A program made the translations under genes and the position numbers. DNA of 64,000 nucleotides from Microbacterium horticulturae. GTDB lineage: Bacteria; Actinomycetota; Actinomycetes; Actinomycetales; Microbacteriaceae. The notes under the pieces were generated by a model. The model was not told where the DNA came from. It made no database searches and saw nothing but the letters and a program-made list of their open reading frames with translations. The first letter of the stretch is position 1. Each line of letters begins with the position of its first letter. The stretch lies in assembly GCF_029094505.1 (NCBI RefSeq), contig NZ_CP119108.1, positions 3,224,001-3,288,000 of the forward strand, written 5' to 3'. Of this stretch, positions 42,816 through 50,991 are shown one piece after another.

Positions 42816-43838
42816 TCAGAAGACCTCCACGTGATAGAGACGTTCCAGCACGGATCCGTCCTTGACTCGGTCATTGCTCCGGTAGCGGAGATGCGGCTGC
42901 TCGTGCACGGTGACCTTGCCGAAGTCGCCTAGGATCGACAGCAGCTCTTCCCCCGCCACCTGTCCGTCCTCACTGTAGGAGATGAACACGTGGCGAGCGT
43001 CGAGCCGCTCCATGGTGGCCCGGAACGCCCCCCCGGCGCTGCGGCGATAGCAGAAGTCTGAGGCCTTGTCCATCCACGGACGCAGCCCGCCGTCACCTGC
43101 GGCCACCGGCTCGTCCTCCTGAGCGAGGGTCTCGAGGACATGGTAGTTCCCGGCATACTGGCGCTTCGTGTATGGCGGGTCGAGGTACACCGCGTCCGTG
43201 TCGAGTGACGACGCCAATTCCTCAACGGAGCCCTGCAGCACGGTGTGCGCGCCGGTCGTGTCCTCGAACTCGAGCGGCTCGAAGGCGAGCGGACGCAGTG
43301 CCGTGCTCGACAGGGACTTACGGAAATAGCCGTATGTTCCGCTGATGTTCGCAACCTTGTTCGTCGCCAGCAGCAGGTGCTGGAGCAGGACGCTGTGCTC
43401 GAGCTCGGTGAGCGAACCTGCCGCCTTGAGCTCGAGGATGCCTGCGCGCACGCCGTCGATGTGCGCGGCGTTCTCGGCGGAGAAGTAGAGCCTCGGAGCC
43501 CGACCGTTGGCCGGGGCACCCGCGGCCCCGAACTCGCGGGAGAAGTATCCTCGTCGGGGCTCGGCGGCGCGCATCCACTCGAGTGCCTCGGCGTATCCGC
43601 CGAACGCCTCGAACTCGGGAGCCTTCTTCGCTAGCAGCCGCGTGCGGGCGTGGATGACCGGGAAGGTGAGCGCATCTGAGGCCGTGACGTGGTAGCCGGC
43701 ACGAGCGAGCGCGAGCGACACCGAAGCCGTCCCGCACATGGGGTCTGCAATGCTCGATCCCGCAGGGAGGATGTCCGCGATCTCCCCAACGATCCAGTCC
43801 GCGAGCTTCGTCTTGTTACCGAGATAGCGATACGACAC
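42816..43838 (-). CDS. D12-class N6-adenine DNA methyltransferase
   Basis: The 340-residue enzyme has the SAM motif IADPMCGTASVSLALARAG near residue 35 and the catalytic DPPYTKRQYAGNYH motif near residue 220. The order (SAM motif, target region, DPPY) fits the D12/Dam class. The N-terminal YLGNKTKLADWI is typical. It overlaps the upstream methyltransferase by 23 bases and leads into the McrBC genes. It probably protects host DNA from that nuclease. Confidence 0.85.
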   Translation of the reverse strand: MSYRYLGNKTKLADWIVGEIADILPAGSSIADPMCGTASVSLALARAGYHVTASDALTFPVIHARTRLLAKKAPEFEAFGGYAEALEWMRAAEPRRGYFSREFGAAGAPANGRAPRLYFSAENAAHIDGVRAGILELKAAGSLTELEHSVLLQHLLLATNKVANISGTYGYFRKSLSSTALRPLAFEPLEFEDTTGAHTVLQGSVEELASSLDTDAVYLDPPYTKRQYAGNYHVLETLAQEDEPVAAGDGGLRPWMDKASDFCYRRSAGGAFRATMERLDARHVFISYSEDGQVAGEELLSILGDFGKVTVHEQPHLRYRSNDRVKDGSVLERLYHVEVF

Positions 43839-44904
43839 GCGCGTCCGATCCCCGGTCCTCGCTGCTGCGCGTGAGGCGCCGGTTCCGCACGACGATCCGG
43901 TCGTACATGCGTCGATAGCCGCGCCCGGTCGGCAAGTAGAACCGCGGACCGCCCTGCTGGTAAGTGCCCTTCTCGGCGATCTGGGACATGGGCTGGCCCA
44001 TGGTCTTGCTGGACCCGACGATCTCGAACTGCTCCGGGTTGTACTTGTCGATGAACGTGATGGGGACGCCCATTAGGCCGGCGTAGTCGGACGGGATCTC
44101 CGCGGTCTTCCCGACCTCGATTGCGTCGAAATTCGCGTAGCGCGGATAGTCGGCCTCCCGGTATCGCTTCGTCAGCTCGAGGTCTCGGTGCCGCTCGTCA
44201 TAATCGAGGTTGGTGAACCAGCGAACACCCTTGACGCGGATGTACCGGTTCCCCTCGGCGTCAACGCGGGTCCCAGCAGCCTCAAGCGGGTAGTCGGCTG
44301 GTACACGGAACTCCCGGTCACCGCTCCGGATGCTCGGGCCGTACCACATCTGGTTGTTCTGGAAGAGCGGGAATATCTCCTTGTAGGTGAGCGCGTTCAT
44401 GTTCCCGAGGATGATGAACTGCTTGTCGTGCTCGACGAGCTGGGCAACGAACTCGCGGAACAGTGAGAACGGTGGGTTCGTCACGACGATGTCCGCTTGG
44501 CGCAACAGCTCGATACTCTCGGCGCTCCGGAAGTCACCGTCGCCCTTGAGCGGGCGCACGCCGATCTCATTGGCGTCAGGCACGCGGCTGCCGCTCTTGT
44601 CGCCGTCGTACTCGAGCCAGACGGCGCGCGAGGAGTCGCTCCGGCTGAATTGGCCAGGATCCTCGCTCTGGTAGCACGTGGCGATGAGCCGCTTGAGGCC
44701 CAGAGCCCCGAAGTTCTCGGAGAAGTAGCGGAAGAAGTTACTGATCCGCGGGTCGTCGCAGTTGAGGTAGACGACCTTGCCCTCGAAGTGCTTCCGGTAG
44801 TGGCTGAGCTCCTTCTCGATGTCAACCAGTTGCGTGTAGAACTCGTCCTTCTTCGCACCCCTCGCCGCTGACAGATTGCCGTTCGCGGCGGTGATGAGCG
44901 TCAT
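43816..44904 (-). CDS. EcoRI-type adenine-specific DNA methyltransferase
   Basis: The 362-residue protein matches the EcoRI methylase family: KKDEFYTQLVDIEKELSHY start, VVYLNCDDPRISNFFRYF, and the catalytic IVVTNPPFSLFREFV near residue 140. GVRWFTNLDYDERH and FIDKYNPEQFEIVG follow as in the family. It is the first gene of the minus-strand operon (two methylases, unknown, mcrB, mcrC, PIN). The 200 bases upstream, shared with a divergent HTH gene, should hold its promoter. Confidence 0.85.
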   Translation of the reverse strand: MTLITAANGNLSAARGAKKDEFYTQLVDIEKELSHYRKHFEGKVVYLNCDDPRISNFFRYFSENFGALGLKRLIATCYQSEDPGQFSRSDSSRAVWLEYDGDKSGSRVPDANEIGVRPLKGDGDFRSAESIELLRQADIVVTNPPFSLFREFVAQLVEHDKQFIILGNMNALTYKEIFPLFQNNQMWYGPSIRSGDREFRVPADYPLEAAGTRVDAEGNRYIRVKGVRWFTNLDYDERHRDLELTKRYREADYPRYANFDAIEVGKTAEIPSDYAGLMGVPITFIDKYNPEQFEIVGSSKTMGQPMSQIAEKGTYQQGGPRFYLPTGRGYRRMYDRIVVRNRRLTRSSEDRGSDARVVSLSR

Positions 44905-45055
44905 CGCCCTGCCCCGTCGAGCTCGAGGTGCGGTTTCGCATAAGAGATGGACCGCGTCATGCTTGGGACTCTACGGTGGGGGTCCGACTTCGCCTTGGAG
45001 GCGCGGCGCAAGCTGGGCTGTGGCATGCCCTCATCATACTGCTCGTTGCACGCTT

Positions 45056-45096
45056 TTGTACAGACGATTGTACATGATCACTCAGACTGCTATACA
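45056..45096 (+). promoter_or_regulatory. Sigma-70-type promoter with tandem TTGTACA boxes, leaderless transcript
   Basis: TTGTAC (45068-45073) and TATACA (45091-45096) are separated by 17 bases, a near-ideal sigA promoter. The ATG at 45105 lies where transcription should begin, implying a leaderless mRNA. A second TTGTACA at 45056 is 12 bases upstream, suggesting a repressor site for the HTH protein. Confidence 0.6.
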
Positions 45097-45104
45097 ATGT
45101 CCGC

Positions 45105-45329
45105 ATGACCGCCGTCGAGCGCGCCGAGACCCGAGTGACCCTGCTGAAAGAGGCAGTGGACATCGTCGCACGTCTGGAGGCGAACGAGGCCGAGCACTCC
45201 GAGCTGCTCGCCAAGCGGGCTGAGGCGTGCAAGGCGCTGCGCGCAGCCGGCACGCCCATCAAGGAGCTCCAGGAGACGCTCGGGGTCAGCCGGAGCCGGG
45301 TGAATCAGCTGCTGAGCGAGGCGGCGTAG
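45105..45329 (+). CDS. Small HTH protein, possible controller of the restriction operon
   Basis: The 74-residue protein has a coiled N-terminal half (RVTLLKEAVDIVARLEANEA) and a C-terminal HTH (PIKELQETLGVSRSRVNQLL) like sigma-region-4 or MerR-like recognition helices. It is divergent from the methyltransferase-McrBC operon, the place of a C (controller) protein in restriction-modification systems. Regulation of that operon is inference. Confidence 0.6.
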   Translation: MTAVERAETRVTLLKEAVDIVARLEANEAEHSELLAKRAEACKALRAAGTPIKELQETLGVSRSRVNQLLSEAA

Positions 45330-46268
45330 CCGTGACCGAACGCGCTCGACAAGGGCGCTGCGCCGGCCTGCCGCCCCATCTGGCGGTCGCGCGTTGACAG
45401 CATGAGGTCGGCGACGTGCACCGCCTCGCGGATGACGAAGCGCGCGGCCTCGGCTGTCACGCCGGTGGGGAGCGTCCTGCCGTCGCCAGTGCCCTGGAGG
45501 TTCCGCAGCCCATCGACCGAGAGTGCGACGGTCTTCGCCGACTGGTAGATCGTCCGGGCCTGCTCCCCGCCGGGGACCGAGTCTTCGACGACCGCCGGTC
45601 TCAGCCCGAGCTACTCGAACGACAGCGCGACCAACGCCAGGAAGTTGGCGCGCTCCGGCAGCCGACCGCCCTCTTCGAGGACGAACTTCGCGACGACCTC
45701 GAGCAGCTCCTTGGCCCCGCCGAGCAGCGCCGCTGCGTCGTCGACGTTTCGCCGCAGCCGTTCGAGCTGCTCGTCGAGTGCGGCACGACCGCCGGTCTCG
45801 AGGTGGATGTTGCCCGCCTGCTCAAGCCGCCCGTCTCCCGAGAGCCCCCAGCCGGCATGGGTCACCGCCGCCCGAAGGTCGGCGACGTGCTTGTCGTCGG
45901 CATAGCCCCCGAATGCGCCGGCGAGCCGGTGGGCGTTGAGCATCCCGTCGACGAGCTTGCCCGCGCACCGAGGGCGGCAGGTGGCCAGCCTCGGCGAGGA
46001 CACGCGCGGACACGCGCGTCGCGTCCAGGCCGCCGACCACGAACGCGCGCTCCTCCTCGTCCAGTTCGAGGTCGAGCTCTGCGCCCGCAGGCGGCCAGCT
46101 GACCGGCCCCGCGCCGCCGCGCAGGTGGGAGGCGCACGCGGCGGAGCCCCGCTCGCGGAGCACCCGCGTGAGCTCGCCCGACGCCTGGTCGCCGCCCGGC
46201 TGCAGCCCGACCCAGACCACGTTGTCGAGCGTGGCGTCGATCACGAGGCAGCTAGCGACGGTCATCAC
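45305..46268 (-). pseudogene. Abortive-infection family protein, frameshift plus in-frame stop
   Basis: From 46268 the frame reads LDNVVWVGLQPGGDQASGEL ... ELDLELDEEERAFVVGG. Near 45975 it shifts to KLVDGMLNAHRLAGAFGGYA ... KELLEVVAKFVLEE, reaches TAG at 45611-45613, and continues in frame as GGEQARTIYQSAKTVALSV, LRNLQGTGDGR and EAARFVIREAVHVADLML to 45305. The C-terminal RN..GTGxGR motif is that of abortive-infection Abi_C proteins, with Asp in place of the usual His. Two lesions make it inactive. Confidence 0.6.
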
Positions 46269-46393
46269 GGCACGAGCCGAGCGCGGCCCGGGAACGCGCT
46301 GATGGACTATCCGCCGCGCGTGGGATGCGCACCATCAGTGCAGCGCGACTTGTTGCGAACGCAGAAAACTCCCTGGTCGAAGAGGACTCTCTG

Positions 46394-46419
46394 TGGCGGT
46401 GACGGTGGGATTTGAACTC
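46394..46419 (-). other. 3' end of a tRNA-Ser-like gene, likely att remnant
   Basis: Read on the minus strand the segment is GTTCAAATCCCACCGTCACC followed by GCCA: T-loop, half T-stem, acceptor strand, G discriminator and CCA, as in actinobacterial tRNA-Ser genes. The other T-stem half does not pair and no tRNA body is present. Integrases that use tRNA 3' ends leave such fragments. Confidence 0.55.
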
Positions 46420-46493
46420 ATAGGAGCCATTAGCGCCAGCGCCACAGAACCCGTTACCGAAACGCCCCTGAGCACTGCACAGTCGTGATCGGT

Positions 46494-46616
46494 CTACGGC
46501 TTGGGACGCGGTCGCGGCGTAGGCGGTGGCGGGGCCTTCGGCCGTTGCGTTTCGCGGATCACACGATTAGGTGTCTGTGGAGGCGGTGGCGGAGGAGGCG
46601 GTTTCTGCGCATTCAT
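46494..46616 (-). CDS. Proline-rich 40-residue peptide
   Basis: The short gene encodes MNAQK, a run of eight prolines, a middle TPNRVIRETQRPK and a second proline/arginine-rich end. It begins 12 bases after the stop of the membrane-protein gene, with GAGGGGG just upstream, so it is co-transcribed. Polyproline peptides commonly bind SH3-like or actin-like partners; the role here is unknown. Confidence 0.45.
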   Translation of the reverse strand: MNAQKPPPPPPPPQTPNRVIRETQRPKAPPPPTPRPRPKP

Positions 46617-46628
46617 CTGTTCACCCCC

Positions 46629-47075
46629 TCATGAGAGTTGGCTTGTCGAGATGACTAGGTCAACCACAATCGAACCGGCCAGCAGCACGAATCCGACTAC
46701 GAGTACGCGTCGCCGTCTTACGAGCGCCCTCTCTCGTTCGCGGAGCACACCGAGCTTCCAGTGGAGCAGGTTCCTCCGGGCTTCGTCAGGACTGTCGTTC
46801 CAGAAGCTCTCTTCCGCCTGCTCGATGGGCACCTCAGTGGTGGATCGCATCATGAGCAGGGCAACTCCGGTCAATGCCGCGCATGCAGCCAGAAGAGCCG
46901 CGATTAGTGATGGAGCCGAGAACTGGAAACCCGAGGTGAGGCCGGCCGCGGCGACGAGCACCGAGGCTCGAGTTGCAATGGCACCGCCTGCCATCCCGAC
47001 GTCTTGCAGCTGACGGTCAGCGTCAGCGGCAAGCGCCAGTATGAGGGCACGCTGACGACGCATCGCGCTATTCAT
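46629..47075 (-). CDS. Small membrane protein
   Basis: The 148-residue product has an N-terminal helix (ALILALAADADRQLQDVGMA), a hairpin of two membrane helices (TRASVLVAAAGLTSGFQF and LIAALLAACAALTGVALLMM), a charged helix (RRNLLHWKLGVLRERERALV) and a last membrane helix (VLVVGFVLLAGSIVVDLVI). The layout resembles the SLATT and Pycsar-TM groups of defence-linked membrane effectors, but no signature residue proves it and no nucleotide cyclase is adjacent. ATG 47075 is chosen because GGGGAGGTG precedes it. Confidence 0.55.
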   Translation of the reverse strand: MNSAMRRQRALILALAADADRQLQDVGMAGGAIATRASVLVAAAGLTSGFQFSAPSLIAALLAACAALTGVALLMMRSTTEVPIEQAEESFWNDSPDEARRNLLHWKLGVLRERERALVRRRRVLVVGFVLLAGSIVVDLVISTSQLS

Positions 47076-47223
47076 TGACACCTCCCCAGTCACGACCGAT
47101 CAGGAATACGCCCGGGTGGTGAGCGCTCCTAGCTGACGATATAGCGGGCTTACGACATGCCGCCCTCGAGATCGGAAGAGCCCAGCGTCGCGCCGCGCTC
47201 ACGGGCCGAGCCCGCGCACTTCA

Positions 47224-47245
47224 GACTGTTGCGAACCCCGCATCT
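47224..47245 (+). repeat. 22-bp direct repeat, right copy
   Basis: Identical in sequence and orientation to 32848-32869. A weaker relative, GACTTGTTGCGAACGC, lies at 46348-46363 near the tRNA-Ser fragment. Confidence 0.7.
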
Positions 47246-47619
47246 ATCCCGCAGATTTGGCAGCAGCCTTCGGCAACGGCCAATACGACAAAGTAAAGCT
47301 GACCAGGGATAACTGAAGAAGTTGGCAGTCCACAGAAACCCCTGGCAGAGCCATACTCTTACTCGTGAAGTCAAGGGATCGGCGACCGTCGGAGCCACTA
47401 CAAACCTTGGGTGGGCTCTACACGCGGAGGTTTCTCATTCCTGATGAGTATCAGCCTCGCTCCATCGGGTGAGGCTGCAAAGTGAGGCAGAAGCGGCTCG
47501 ACTCGATGCTGTTCGATTCCGCTGTCCGGCGTTCCGCGTCTGCCAAGGCCCCGAACCTAGTCGAATGAATCCCGTCTCGGTGTATAAGCGGGGTTCATTG
47601 CGACGATATCCTTGCGGCC
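47246..47619. other. No supported gene
   Basis: About 370 bases between the right repeat and the next membrane protein gene. Only short frames of poor quality are present on either strand. Confidence 0.4.
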
Positions 47620-48333
47620 ATGGAGGGCAAGGAGAGCGCGCACCGTGTGCCGGTCCACGTGTCTGAGCTCTTAGTCCAAGAGTACGTGTCGTTAAGAGCT
47701 GAGTCGCTCTCCGCGAAGCAGAACCAGCAGACGATCTTGCAGTGGACCCTCGCGACTGTTGGCATTGTCATTGCAGCTTCCGTGACAGCAGCCACCGGGC
47801 TCCATGACATGGACAGCGCGGCCCGTCTCGGGCTAAGTGTGGCCGTCACGCTCTTGACGGGCGTACTGACCCCTGCACTCGTCTCATGCGCATTTGGGAT
47901 CTGGCTAGGCGAACTCAACCGAATGGAGCGAGCCGGCCACTTCCTGCGTCTTCGTGAGGAAGTCTGGAGCGCAGGTTACGCAAAGAAGGCAGATCCGGCG
48001 AGTCCGCAAAGCGGCGGCGTACTCCTGTGGGAGAGCCTCCTCGCTGACCATCCACACAGCCAGCAATTCGCGAAGAACCGGATAGGAGGCATGGCGAGCG
48101 TCGCGTTGTTCCTGATGCTCGCGACCTCGGCAGTGGTCGCCGGGTTGATACTTGCGCTCGGCCGGGGTGGGCTTGTAGAGCAGCAGTCGTTGGGAGTCCC
48201 TGCTTGCGTCGTCTGGGTGTTGGCGGGTCTATGGGTGATCACGTTTCTAGTGACCAATCTCTGCATATTTTGGGGGCCTCTGAAGAAGTTGGGAAGAGCA
48301 AGCAAGCCCTCGGACAAGGACGTCGAGAATTGA
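47620..48333 (+). CDS. Four-helix membrane protein
   Basis: The 237-residue product has two membrane helix pairs (ILQWTLATVGIVIAASVTAA / AVTLLTGVLTPALVSCAFGI and VALFLMLATSAVVAGLILAL / VVWVLAGLWVITFLVTNLCI) with a cytoplasmic middle loop. It begins MEGKESAHRVPVHVSELLVQ. Family not recognised. Its stop overlaps the next start (TTGA). Confidence 0.6.
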   Translation: MEGKESAHRVPVHVSELLVQEYVSLRAESLSAKQNQQTILQWTLATVGIVIAASVTAATGLHDMDSAARLGLSVAVTLLTGVLTPALVSCAFGIWLGELNRMERAGHFLRLREEVWSAGYAKKADPASPQSGGVLLWESLLADHPHSQQFAKNRIGGMASVALFLMLATSAVVAGLILALGRGGLVEQQSLGVPACVVWVLAGLWVITFLVTNLCIFWGPLKKLGRASKPSDKDVEN

Positions 48334-49106
48334 ACGAGACGCCCGCCGCGACGATTATTATGCCGTTCTTGAACGAGGAAGCAGCGCTGCAACGCCTGCT
48401 TCCGAAGACGCCCGCGGACATTGCACTAGTTCTGGTCGATAACGGATCGTCTGATGCCTCCGGAAGCCTCGCGCTTAGTAGCGGTGCAGTAGTCATCGAG
48501 AACCGCAACGCCCGCCGAGTTGGAGAGTGCATTGAGCTCGGCATCGAACAATCGCTTACCGACGTCGTCTGCGTCATGGACTGCGATGCCACCGTCTCGC
48601 TGCCAGACGCACTGCGCCTGATACGACCGGTTCTGAACCGAGATGTGGACTTCACCGTCGGCACACGAGCTTCCCATTCAGTGGGGTGGACCCCAGCGCA
48701 TCGCGCATCTAGCGGCGTACGGGACTGGCTCGTTCGCCGCGCGCTTCACAATTGGCCGTTCACGGACCTTGGATCAGCACGCGCATTCCGGCGCTCGGTA
48801 GTCGCGTCAAGTCGACCCTTCAACGCCCGCTACGGCTGGAATCTCGACTTCACAATCCACGCCGTCGAGTCACTACCGTCGGACCGAGTTGCCTCAATTG
48901 AGATTCCGTACCATCTCAGGTTAGGCCCGTCGCACATATCGGGAAATCCTTGCGGCGCGCTAACAGCGATGGTCGATCAGTTACGAGTCGTTCGATCGGC
49001 GAGGAGTCGCGCAGAGCGCAACTCGCACGAGGCGCGCAGAATCTCGATGTTTACTCCGGGTGGGCGACCGTGCGACGCTGGTGGTTCTTCACGCTGTCTA
49101 GGGTGA
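48330..49106 (+). CDS. Family 2 glycosyltransferase
   Basis: The 258-residue protein has the GT2 nucleotide-binding start IIMPFLNEEAAL, VLVDNGSSDAS and the DxD metal motif CVMDCDATVSL, followed by DLGSARAFRRSVV and YHLRLGPSHISG. This is the polyprenol-phosphate mannose/glucose synthase-like layout without its membrane helices. TTG 48330 overlaps the preceding stop and has AGGA upstream. The last 30 residues read as non-coding, so the 3' end may be damaged. Confidence 0.65.
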   Translation: MNETPAATIIMPFLNEEAALQRLLPKTPADIALVLVDNGSSDASGSLALSSGAVVIENRNARRVGECIELGIEQSLTDVVCVMDCDATVSLPDALRLIRPVLNRDVDFTVGTRASHSVGWTPAHRASSGVRDWLVRRALHNWPFTDLGSARAFRRSVVASSRPFNARYGWNLDFTIHAVESLPSDRVASIEIPYHLRLGPSHISGNPCGALTAMVDQLRVVRSARSRAERNSHEARRISMFTPGGRPCDAGGSSRCLG

Positions 49107-49292
49107 ATTCCCCATCGGCCTTAGTGACTGCTTCGCGGACCATGACACGTCCACGGTTGAGATCGACGTTGCGAAGCCTGGACCGAGAGTGCGTCGCACA
49201 TCTACGCGACGCTGAGAGCTTCGACGTGCTCACCCACACGCGAATGCTTTCCTGCTGCTCTACGGCGTAATTGCCCGCACAGTCCGGTCGCA

Positions 49293-49550
49293 GATGCCTA
49301 CTTCGTCCTCTGCCGTGCGGGCTACCCCTCCGAAGCGGTGGCGCTCGCTCGAGCCGCGCTGGAGCACTCGACCACGCTCCAGTAGATCTTCGCCATGCAG
49401 GGTGGTGTCGACCGCCTCCGAGGCACCGCAGCACAAGACCGCGTCAAGCACTACTCGAACTTCGCTGACTGGCTGAAGAATGACGAGCTCACGGAGGAGC
49501 TGGCGAAGCTCGGCCCGCCACCAGAAGGCAATTGGGCTGCTGCCGCGTGA
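49293..49550 (+). pseudogene. DUF5677-like remnant, 5' truncated with an in-frame TAG
   Basis: The frame reads DAYFVLCRAGYPSEAVALAR and AALEHSTTLQ, a TAG, then QGGVDRLRGTAAQDRVKHYS and DELTEELAKLGPPPEGNWAA, ending TGA 49548-49550. The segment AGYPSEAVALARAALE is the hallmark helix of DUF5677-type proteins. The 5' part is missing. Confidence 0.5.
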
Positions 49551-49723
49551 CCGGAGACCACTCCACCGCGTCGGCTACGACATCTCCCGACGATTTGAGG
49601 TGGAAGAGCTGCGGCCGTTCGTTGACGCGCAGCGTGAGAAGATGGCTGTCACGAAAGGCCGCTCTGGATGGAGAAGGGAAGGCTTGCCGCGCTTCTGGCT
49701 GTCCGCGGCCCGCGCCGGACGAC

Positions 49724-49963
49724 ATGTGTTCAGAGTGCGACGCGACGCTCCACCAGCACACGGCGAGCGACAATGACGAGCACAGGCCATGCCCACGCTG
49801 GCCGATGCAGACCGCCCGCATGAAGCAGGCTTTCGAGAACCTTCGCTTCGTACTTGACCTGACGAACCCCGTTGAGCCGAAACCTCAGAAGCCTCACCCT
49901 CTGGTCACGCTGCCCGGCAACCTTCCGATCGGCGAAGTTCTCGAAAGGCTCAGCGTACTCTAG
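49724..49963 (+). CDS. Small hypothetical protein
   Basis: The 79-residue frame from ATG 49724 begins CSECDATLHQHTASDNDEHR and ends LPGNLPIGEVLERLSVL. It has a single CxxC and no recognised family. Weakly supported; it may be a gene end left by insertion of the neighbouring transposon. Confidence 0.3.
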   Translation: MCSECDATLHQHTASDNDEHRPCPRWPMQTARMKQAFENLRFVLDLTNPVEPKPQKPHPLVTLPGNLPIGEVLERLSVL

Positions 49964-50235
49964 GCGGCACAGTCCCGCGGTCGCACCAACCGTTGAAAGC
50001 GGTGGTCCCCAGGCTTGAGAGCTTCAGCATAGAAGTGGCGATTTCCAACGGCCGAAGACTCTTCAGAAACGCGCTCATTGCTTCATAGTCAGCGGCAGTT
50101 GCGACGAGAGGACGAACGACTCGCGTCTTCTTGCGGATTGCGCCAGTAGTACGTTTACGCGATGCAGCGGGTTGTTGCAGGGTCCGGCCGGACCGATGTC
50201 ACGCCGCGCTTACTTGACTGCGCATGGGGATGCGT
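49964..50235. mobile_element. Region expected to hold the tnsA-proximal end of the Tn7-like element
   Basis: The 270 bases before tnsA have no gene. In Tn7 the element end and TnsB sites lie directly upstream of tnsA. I could not identify the terminal TGT or repeated TnsB boxes by eye. A perfect 14-bp palindrome GGTCCGGCCGGACC lies at 50181-50194 and may control the tns operon. Confidence 0.4.
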
Positions 50236-50991
50236 ATGAAGTCACAATACGCATTTGACACTGCAGGGACCGTCGAGTGGATAAGGGATGGTGAGCGTTT
50301 CCGTGATGCTGTCTCGCCAGCGCTCCTCCAGCGTGGTCTCTATCAGGCTGCGCGCATTCGAACGGGGAAGAACTATCAGCGCCGGGTGAATTACGAGGGC
50401 TATTACTGGTGCGCCGCCACCGAGGCTCAGGTGTGGTTCGAGTCGTTGCTGGAGCGAAGCGTCCTGATGCTGCTCGACCACGCTGCGGACATCATGGCGG
50501 TGTCGAGTCAGCCGATGCGCCTCACCGTGGGGGAACACTCCCACATCCCGGACTACCTGGCGATGCACGCTGATGGGTCACAGACCGTCATCGATGTGAA
50601 GCCGGCACGAAGGGTGGAGCGGGCGCGCGACCAGTTCGAGATGACAGCGAAGGTGTGTGCTGCTGTCGGGTGGGGATACCGGGTGCATACCGAGTTGTCT
50701 GAGCAGCAGCGGACGAACCTGGAGTTCCTCTCCTATTTTAAGAACCCCGTCTACGCACCCACCGGGCACGCCTCGGCGCTCGTAGACGCCGCGTTCCGAG
50801 ATGGTCTCACATTCGGCGAGTTGGCAGTTGCTGTCCCAGCCGCGCGGCTCGCCGATGCGCGAGCAATTGCGTTGCACATGCTGTGGTCGCGCACGTACAC
50901 GTTCGACCTCGGCACTCGTCTGACCAACCAGACGTCCCTGCACCGTCCGACCACGTTCGGGATGGAGGCTATCGATGCCATCCGTCAATGA
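50236..50991 (+). CDS. tnsA: TnsA-like transposon endonuclease
   Basis: The roughly 251-residue protein is a PD-(D/E)xK nuclease matching TnsA. Counted from ATG 50224, it has E73 and E77 in TEAQVWFESLLERS, D110 in HIPDYLA, and D124/K126 in TVIDVKP. TnsA cuts the 5' strands at the element ends so that transposition is cut-and-paste. ATG 50236 is chosen because GGGGA precedes it at ideal spacing; ATG 50224 and 50230 are alternatives. It overlaps tnsB by 17 bases. Confidence 0.85.
   Translation: MKSQYAFDTAGTVEWIRDGERFRDAVSPALLQRGLYQAARIRTGKNYQRRVNYEGYYWCAATEAQVWFESLLERSVLMLLDHAADIMAVSSQPMRLTVGEHSHIPDYLAMHADGSQTVIDVKPARRVERARDQFEMTAKVCAAVGWGYRVHTELSEQQRTNLEFLSYFKNPVYAPTGHASALVDAAFRDGLTFGELAVAVPAARLADARAIALHMLWSRTYTFDLGTRLTNQTSLHRPTTFGMEAIDAIRQ

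Noticed and set aside
45416..46102. Plus-strand frame of 228 codons
   Set aside because: Arg/Pro-rich antisense of the broken abortive-infection gene, whose minus-strand pieces match a known family.
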